Shown one piece after another: positions 5,002 through 8,631 of a stretch of DNA of 8,631 bases. Below the pieces are notes generated by a model that was not told the origin of the DNA, searched no databases, and was given only the letters and a program-made list of their open reading frames with translations. The stretch is from Actinomycetes bacterium (GTDB lineage: Bacteria; Actinomycetota; Acidimicrobiia; Acidimicrobiales; Palsa-688). Made by a program: the position numbers and the translations under genes. The stretch lies in the NCBI GenBank assembly GCA_021827285.1, contig JAKAWM010000092.1, positions 1 to 8,631 on the forward strand, written 5' to 3'. Every line of letters starts with the position of its first letter. Position 1 is the stretch's first letter.

Positions 5002-6792
5002 ATGAAAGACCTGCTAGAGAGGGTGGCTCCGAAGGCGGCACTCCCTGATGCAGCACGTGGGCGGGAGGGGTCGGCCGGTCCCCCCGGTCTTACCGTCGTT
5101 CAGGAGGCCAAATCCCGCTGGTCCCGCACAAGCAGGGCAGTCGTCGCCGGTGTCACGCGCCTGGCCAACTGGAGGCACTTCGACGCCTTCTTGCTAGCCT
5201 TCCTCGCCGCCGTGGTTCTCGGGCTGCGGTGGCGGACGCTGTGGACCAGCTACTGGGGGGACGAAGCCATCGCCATTGGGATCGCCGCCCAGCCTTTGCA
5301 CGCCCTTCCGAGGGCTTTGGTGAACGATGGCTCACCCCCTCTTTACTACGTCATGCTGCATTTCTGGATGGAGCTGTTCGGCCGGTCTGAGCCCGCCACC
5401 CATTCGCTTTCCATGGCCGGAGCCTTGGCTGGTATCCCCGTGTCTTGGTGGTGCGGCGGCAAGCTCTTTGGACGGTGGGTGGCCAGAGGGGCGGCCGCCC
5501 TGGTTGCCACCTGCGCCTATATCGGCTACTACAGCACTGAGACGCGCATGTACTCCTGGCTGGCGCTCGGCTCTGTTCTGGCCGTCACCTGCTTCGTCCT
5601 CGCTTACGGTGGGGCAGGCCGGCGGTACTGGGTGGCGGCCGCGGCAGCCATGACAGCCGTGCTCTACATCCACTATTACGGTCTTTACCTTCTGGGCGCG
5701 CTGGCCCTGGTCGGGACTGCAGCCGCCATGGTGGCCGGGTCCGTTGAGCGCCTGAGGGCGACTGTGATGTACGGCCTGGCCTGCGCGGCGGCCTTCGCCC
5801 CCTGGGTGCCTCAGTTCGCTTACCAGTTCTCCCATACAGGGGCGCCGTGGGCGCCCACACCTCGCATCTGGGACCTGTTCGTCGACCCCTTCAACGTCCT
5901 GGCCTCGGCGGCATGGCCAGCTGTGGTGGTGGCAATAGCCTTCGCCGTGCTGTGGAGACGACGGTCCGTTGCCGACAGTGAGAGCGATCGTGCCAGTCCC
6001 GCGGAGCTTCAGCTGATCGCTACGGAGGGCCCTGCACGGAGCGCCAGGAGCGTGGGTTTCCGCGCGACACTTTCCCGTCCTGGCCCCAGCCTGATGCTGC
6101 TCTCGGCCGTTCCGCTGGTCACCCTGGCACTAGCCTGGATCGGTAGCCAGTTCGTCAACTCCTGGGATCCGCGCTACCTCGGGGTTGCCGTAGTGCCTGC
6201 TTTGCTCCCTCTGGCCGGTGGTCTCGCCCGGGTGCGCGGCGGCTTGCTCGTGCTGTGTGGCACGGTTGTTGCTTTGGCGGCCACCGCCGTCCCGGTACTT
6301 GTCGGCCGGGGGGTCACCGTCGAGAACTCGAAGAGCGATGTGGCATACCTGCTCGGCCGTCTGCATGGGTTGCTCCGGCCGGGCGACCTCGTCATATCGG
6401 CCCAGGTGACAGACGCTCCCGCCGTAGCCCTGGACCTGGGCACCAAATTTATCTATGCCACTCCGTTGGGGCGTCTGGCCGACCCCCTGGTCGTGAATTG
6501 GTCCAACCTACCTACCCGTTTGCAGAGCATCAACGCTGCCTCCAACCTGGCCCCGCTGCTCGCGGCCCTGCCTGAGGGGCGCCACGTCCTCCTCGTGGAC
6601 CCGACCAGCTGGGATAGGGCTGAGTCGCCGCAGCGCTACGCCGGTTTGGTTGAGGCGGAGGCGGTCGCGACCAACACTGAGGTGCTTTCTGATCCCTCGC
6701 TCCAGGTCGTTGCCACCGAGACGGTGCCCAGGTTCACGGACCCCCAACACCCGATGCAAGCCACGCTCTTTGTAAAAACGGCGGGACGCTGA
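5002..6792 (+). CDS. GT39/ArnT-type membrane glycosyltransferase
   Basis: The open frame runs from GTG 4885 (635 codons); I prefer ATG 5002 (596 residues) because GTG 4885 lies only 13 bp from the divergent gene and its extra 39 residues are not family-like. Neither start has a clear ribosome site. Numbering from GTG 4885: TM1 about 100-117, then the acidic GDEA (125-128) expected in the first extracytoplasmic loop of GT-C enzymes, DGSPPLYYVMLHFWMELFGRSE (148-169), and YYSTETRMYSW (215-225), typical of family 39. Further TM segments follow to about residue 475, including NSWDPRYLG (425-433), broken by a polar loop at 358-400. The C-terminal 160 residues form a soluble domain probably outside the membrane. 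Such proteins transfer sugars from polyprenyl-phosphate donors to lipid, protein or glycan acceptors; the acceptor here is unknown. Confidence 0.88.
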   Translation: MKDLLERVAPKAALPDAARGREGSAGPPGLTVVQEAKSRWSRTSRAVVAGVTRLANWRHFDAFLLAFLAAVVLGLRWRTLWTSYWGDEAIAIGIAAQPLHALPRALVNDGSPPLYYVMLHFWMELFGRSEPATHSLSMAGALAGIPVSWWCGGKLFGRWVARGAAALVATCAYIGYYSTETRMYSWLALGSVLAVTCFVLAYGGAGRRYWVAAAAAMTAVLYIHYYGLYLLGALALVGTAAAMVAGSVERLRATVMYGLACAAAFAPWVPQFAYQFSHTGAPWAPTPRIWDLFVDPFNVLASAAWPAVVVAIAFAVLWRRRSVADSESDRASPAELQLIATEGPARSARSVGFRATLSRPGPSLMLLSAVPLVTLALAWIGSQFVNSWDPRYLGVAVVPALLPLAGGLARVRGGLLVLCGTVVALAATAVPVLVGRGVTVENSKSDVAYLLGRLHGLLRPGDLVISAQVTDAPAVALDLGTKFIYATPLGRLADPLVVNWSNLPTRLQSINAASNLAPLLAALPEGRHVLLVDPTSWDRAESPQRYAGLVEAEAVATNTEVLSDPSLQVVATETVPRFTDPQHPMQATLFVKTAGR

Positions 6793-6848
6793 GCCAGGTG
6801 GCGGGCCGCGGGCATGCATAGCCGAAGCCCATGCGCCGTCTTCAGAGC

Positions 6849-6861
6849 CCCGGCTGCCGGG
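6849..6861 (+). terminator. Weak GC hairpin after the glycosyltransferase
   Basis: CCCGG (6849-6853) and CCGGG (6857-6861) form a 5-bp stem with a CTG loop 56 bp after the stop codon. There is no following T-run, and the surrounding sequence offers alternative CCCGG/CCGGG pairings. A terminator role is only possible. Confidence 0.2.
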
Positions 6862-6903
6862 CCCAGCAGGCGTGCCCGGGCTAACAAGTAACCCGGAGGT
6901 CAC

Positions 6904-6917
6904 GGTGCTCGTGCACC
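6904..6917. promoter_or_regulatory. Candidate operator dyad upstream of vapB
   Basis: GGTGC (6904-6908), TCGT, GCACC (6913-6917) form a short perfect dyad 22 bp before the vapB ATG and just upstream of the TACTGT -10-like box. VapB-VapC complexes normally repress their own promoter by binding inverted repeats near it, so this is a plausible site; the short arms make it uncertain. Confidence 0.35.
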
Positions 6918-6943
6918 CCTCGCGTGGTACTGTCGCAACATGA
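6905..6943 (+). CDS. Possible 12-codon leader ORF coupled to vapB
   Basis: GTG 6905 is preceded by GGAGG (6895-6899) at five bases, one of the strongest ribosome sites in the window. The frame encodes MLVHPSRGTVAT and stops at TGA 6941-6943, which overlaps the vapB start as ATGA. Since vapB itself has no ribosome site next to its ATG, translation of this leader could deliver ribosomes to vapB by stop-start coupling. The alternative is leaderless vapB mRNA from the TACTGT box inside this ORF, in which case the leader would not be on that transcript. The arrangement is seen; translation is inferred. Confidence 0.35.
   Translation: MLVHPSRGTVAT
6928..6933 (+). promoter_or_regulatory. Putative -10 box for vapBC (leaderless arrangement)
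   Basis: TACTGT fits TANNNT and is followed by six bases and the vapB ATG at 6940, the same geometry as for the DUF6941-like gene. No clear -35 element was found 16-18 bases upstream. It competes with the idea of a longer transcript that would include the leader ORF. Confidence 0.35.
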
Positions 6944-7185
6944 GTGGTACGCACAAGGTCGTTGTGGGCGACAGGGGCCGGCTGGTCGTGCCCGCTGAGG
7001 TGCGGGAGCGGGCTGGCCTGGCCAAAGGTACGACGCTGGTGCTCCTTGAGACCCCATCAGGGATCATCCTTATGACTCGCGCCCAACTTCGCGACCGCGT
7101 CCGGGATGACCTTTCAGGCCTCGACCTCGTCGGCGAGCTCCTTGCCGAACGGCGCGCCGTGGCCGCCAACGAGGACGCCGCGTGA
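6940..7185 (+). CDS. vapB: VapB-type antitoxin, AbrB/MazE/SpoVT fold
   Basis: An 81-residue protein, usual size for an AbrB-fold antitoxin. Residues 3-48 form the swapped-hairpin DNA-binding domain: HKVVVGDRGRLVVPAEVRERAGLAKGTTLVLLE, with the characteristic G-R-L-V-V-P-A-E-V-R core. The C-terminal half (about 50-81; RAQLRDRVRDDLSGLDLVGELLAERRA) is the likely flexible, helical toxin-binding tail that covers the PIN active site. It should neutralise the following VapC and, with it, repress its own promoter. The stop overlaps the toxin start by four bases (GTGA, 7182-7185), the tight coupling typical of toxin-antitoxin pairs. No ribosome site adjoins the ATG; initiation may be leaderless or coupled to the upstream 12-codon frame. 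Confidence 0.88.
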   Translation: MSGTHKVVVGDRGRLVVPAEVRERAGLAKGTTLVLLETPSGIILMTRAQLRDRVRDDLSGLDLVGELLAERRAVAANEDAA

Positions 7186-7547
7186 GCGTAGTGGATGCTT
7201 CAGTCCTCCTGGCCTTCGCGCAGGGTGAGGAGGGCGCCGGGCAGGCCGAGAGCCTCCTCGAGGAAGGAGCGAGCTGCGGAGCCGCGAACTGGTCGGAGGT
7301 CGCCCAGAAGGTCCGGGCGGCGGGCCGGGACTGGCACCTCGTTCGGGCGCTGCTTGTGAGCTACAACCTCCGCGTCGAGGCGGTTATCGAAGAGGACGCC
7401 GAATGGGCGGCCGGCCGGTGGCGCAGAGGCGAGGGGCTGTCGCTGGCCGACCGGCTCTGCCTTGCCCTCGGGGAACGGCTGGACGCAGACGTGTGGACGG
7501 CCGACGCCATCTGGGGAACGGCGGGCCGGGTCCATCAGCTGCGCTGA
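7182..7547 (+). CDS. vapC: VapC-type PIN-domain ribonuclease toxin
   Basis: A 121-residue PIN-domain protein, slightly below the 125-140 common in VapC. The acidic metal-binding set is present: Asp5 in VVDASVLLA, Glu39 in NWSEV, Asp90 in SLADRLCLALG and Asp108 in WTADAIW. These residues coordinate Mg2+ or Mn2+ for single-strand RNA cleavage in the family, so the toxin looks catalytically intact. Known VapC targets include initiator and elongator tRNAs and the 23S sarcin-ricin loop; the target here cannot be read from sequence. It starts at GTG 7182 overlapping the vapB stop, so the two are translated together. No further co-directional gene follows: after a 226-bp gap comes tRNA-Ser on the opposite strand. 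Confidence 0.9.
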   Translation: MSVVDASVLLAFAQGEEGAGQAESLLEEGASCGAANWSEVAQKVRAAGRDWHLVRALLVSYNLRVEAVIEEDAEWAAGRWRRGEGLSLADRLCLALGERLDADVWTADAIWGTAGRVHQLR

Positions 7548-7732
7548 GATACCTGGACATCTGCGAGGCTCTCAGGCCCAATTCTGACCCAACCGTTTGT
7601 CGGGCGATGTCAACCTCGCGCATGGGCCTAACAGCTCCAGCCCCGGAGCCTTCCCCCGGCCGGGCAAGTTCTAGCTTCGTCTGTGACCACCTGGCGGCAG
7701 GCACGCCTGTGCGCAGACCAGTAGTGCCCGGG

Positions 7733-7767
7733 TGTCTTGAGGCAACTGCCCGGCATGTCTCAAGACA
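7733..7767. repeat. 9-bp inverted repeat with an overlapping 14-bp palindrome beside tRNA-Ser
   Basis: TGTCTTGAG (7733-7741) and CTCAAGACA (7759-7767) are perfect complements with a 17-base spacer. The right arm is also half of ATGTCT-CA-AGACAT (7755-7768), a palindrome by itself, so two alternative hairpins compete. TGCCCGG precedes both arms (7726-7732 and 7747-7753), giving a direct repeat on top of the inverted one. It lies six bases beyond the encoded CCA of tRNA-Ser. It could end the tRNA transcript, although no T-run follows, or be a leftover insertion-sequence end. Confidence 0.6.
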
Positions 7768-7773
7768 TCACGG

Positions 7774-7866
7774 TGGCGGAGAGGGAGGGATTTGAACCCT
7801 CGGACGGGGTTCACCCCCGTCAACTCATTAGCAGTGAGTCCGATTCGGCCGCTCTCGCACCTCTCC
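7774..7866 (-). tRNA. serT-type (anticodon GCU): tRNA-Ser(GCU)
   Basis: On the minus strand a class II tRNA with a long variable arm. Acceptor stem GGAGAGG (plus 7860-7866) pairs with CCTCTCC (7778-7784), discriminator G at 7777, followed by an encoded CCA (7774-7776). The anticodon stem is ACTCA/TGAGT around loop CTGCTAA (plus 7828-7834), giving anticodon GCT at 7830-7832, which reads AGC/AGU serine codons. The variable arm is GACGGGG-GTGAA-CCCCGTC and the T arm GAGGG-TTCAAAT-CCCTC. All stems are intact, so it should be functional. It faces vapC tail to tail and lies beside the gene-poor stretch 7867-8507. tRNA-Ser genes are frequent integration sites, but no second copy of the 3' end is present in the window. 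Confidence 0.96.
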
Positions 7867-7882
7867 TAATGACCTTGACCTA

Positions 7883-8211
7883 CTAGTTTGTCCTCTGGGC
7901 GGGACGCACCAGAGCTGTTTTGCCTACTCCTGGCCTACAAGCCTCGCCGCGTGGGCACCCGCTGCAGGACACCGGGGGCAGGGAAACGAACATAGCAGGC
8001 AAAGGCACAATGAAGAAAGCGTAGCCCAGGAACGCAGCAGCTGCCTGCCCATCCCAAAGTCCAGGTCGCTGAACGAGACCGGGACAGGGATCATGGCCGC
8101 CAGCCGGCCGGGATCCACTCTGGTTGCGAGGGTAGTGCACCGCCCGACCGTGGCCGGGCGCGGCTCAGCCTCGCCCGAGGGCCCTGACGGCTCCGGCTCG
8201 CTGACGGGCAC
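7883..8211 (-). pseudogene. Possible small or frame-broken reading frame of unknown nature
   Basis: Two minus-strand frames overlap here. The first starts at GTG 8211 and for its first 55 or so codons has the G/C-rich third positions of a real gene (PSGPSGEAEPRP, then DPGRLAAMIPVPVSFSDLDFGMGR), after which the bias fades. The second frame, from GTG 8140 to the stop at 7883, carries a hydrophobic stretch (AAAAFLGYAFFIVPLPAMFVSLPPV) that could be a membrane segment, with better bias there. A single frameshift near 8030-8060 would join them into one protein of about 105-110 residues. I recognise no family. It may equally be noncoding sequence. No convincing ribosome site precedes either start. 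Confidence 0.2.
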
Positions 8212-8239
8212 GTTGCGTAGCTTGGCCTAGGAGCATTGA

Positions 8240-8262
8240 AGCGACAGAGGTCCCCTGTCGCT
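8240..8262. repeat. 8-bp stem hairpin in the gene-poor region
   Basis: AGCGACAG (8240-8247) and CTGTCGCT (8255-8262) form a perfect 8-bp stem around a 7-base loop AGGTCCC. The left arm plus loop start, GCGACAGAGG, is repeated directly at 8400-8409. There is no T-run on either side. The stretch 7867-8507 (641 bp) holds this hairpin, the palindrome at 8439 and the doubtful frame at 7883-8211; otherwise I see nothing in it. Confidence 0.5.
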
Positions 8263-8438
8263 CGCGCCGCTCTTCGCCGCGCTCGGCGCTCTGGCGGAAG
8301 CTATTTCAGGCTCGTTCGAGCAGTTCAGAGGCATTGCACCCGAGCAGGCGGGCCGAGCATGAGGGTGGTCGCCGAGTGCCTGAGAAGGTGGCGCCAACGG
8401 CGACAGAGGCTAACGTCATGGCCCGGGCCCCGCCAGGC

Positions 8439-8454
8439 CACGTTTTCAAACGTG
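8439..8454. promoter_or_regulatory. 16-bp palindrome CACGTTTTCAAACGTG
   Basis: CACGTTT-TC-AAACGTG is a perfect 7-bp inverted repeat with a 2-base centre. The very short spacer is more like a dimeric protein-binding site than an RNA hairpin. It lies 53 bp downstream of the stop of the minus-strand PIN gene and has no evident promoter next to it, so its partner gene is not clear. Confidence 0.4.
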
Positions 8455-8507
8455 CCCGGCTCACCAACGTCGCCCCCGCCGAAGAAGGCAGCCAGAACGA
8501 GGCGTCA

Positions 8508-8631
8508 TCAGCTCATGGTGCGGATCCGCAATCCCCGGACCCGGCTGAAGTCGCGGACATTGCGCGTTGCCACCTCAAGCTTGCGCTCGAGTGCCGTCGC
8601 CGCGATGAGCGCGTCGGGGAGGCGGATACCC
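8508..8631 (-). CDS. Second PIN-domain (VapC/FitB-like) toxin, C-terminal part (runs off the right edge)
   Basis: Reading the minus strand inward from the right edge gives 40 codons ending at TGA (plus 8508-8510): GIRLPDALIAATALERKLEV, then ATRNVRDFSRVRGLRIRTMS. This is the characteristic end of FitB/VapC-type PIN domains. The PDALIAATAL helix carries the third metal-binding aspartate (residue 6 of the fragment), and TRNVRDF carries the last conserved acidic position (residue 27 of the fragment) before a closing strand. The N-terminal half and any antitoxin lie outside the window, so completeness and pairing cannot be judged. It is more FitB-like than the VapC at 7182-7547, so the two are not recent duplicates. 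It points toward tRNA-Ser across the gene-poor stretch. Confidence 0.82.
   Translation of the reverse strand, partial: GIRLPDALIAATALERKLEVATRNVRDFSRVRGLRIRTMS

Noticed and set aside
7774..7866. An integrated element with tRNA-Ser as its attachment site
   Set aside because: No duplicate of the tRNA 3' end and no integrase gene is present in the window, so an element boundary cannot be claimed.

Overview
The window looks like a chromosomal stretch of a high-GC, probably actinobacterial genome. The grounds are a G+C that I estimate at about two thirds, strong G/C preference at third codon positions, a stand-alone RibD-C-type reductase and a DUF6941-like protein of actinobacterial style, and TANNNT -10-like boxes placed six bases before ATG codons. 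No rRNA and no intact transposase were seen, and the exact lineage cannot be fixed.

Layout. (a) 1-1527, minus strand: moeA (molybdopterin molybdenumtransferase) followed 39 bp downstream by the first 82 codons of an FdhF/YdeP-type molybdopterin oxidoreductase that runs off the left edge. The pair reads as a cofactor-loading enzyme with a likely client. (b) 1827-4055, plus strand: a two-gene unit of an APC-type permease and a pyrimidine-reductase (RibD C-terminal-like) protein. The reductase carries two insertions made of 18-bp-periodic tandem repeats. (c) 4056-4373: a convergent gap with no convincing gene but with interleaved inverted repeats. (d) 4374-4871, minus: a DUF6941-like small protein, divergent from (e) 5002-6792, plus: a large GT39/ArnT-type membrane glycosyltransferase. 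(f) 6905-7547, plus: a VapB (AbrB/SpoVT fold) and VapC (PIN) toxin-antitoxin pair, with a possible 12-codon leader ORF whose stop overlaps the vapB start. (g) 7774-7866, minus: tRNA-Ser(GCU) with encoded CCA, flanked on its 3' side by a TGTCTTGAG/CTCAAGACA inverted repeat. (h) 7867-8507: a gene-poor stretch with hairpins and a possible broken reading frame. (i) 8508-8631, minus: the C-terminal 40 codons of a second PIN-domain (VapC) toxin that begins outside the window.

The left two thirds is ordinary metabolic and envelope content. The right third (two PIN genes around a tRNA gene, with little coding sequence and many dyads) has the look of an accessory hot spot. I found no complete undescribed system. 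The best leads are the 18-bp minisatellite-like insertions in the reductase, the interleaved dyads at 4060-4190, and the leader ORF in front of vapB.
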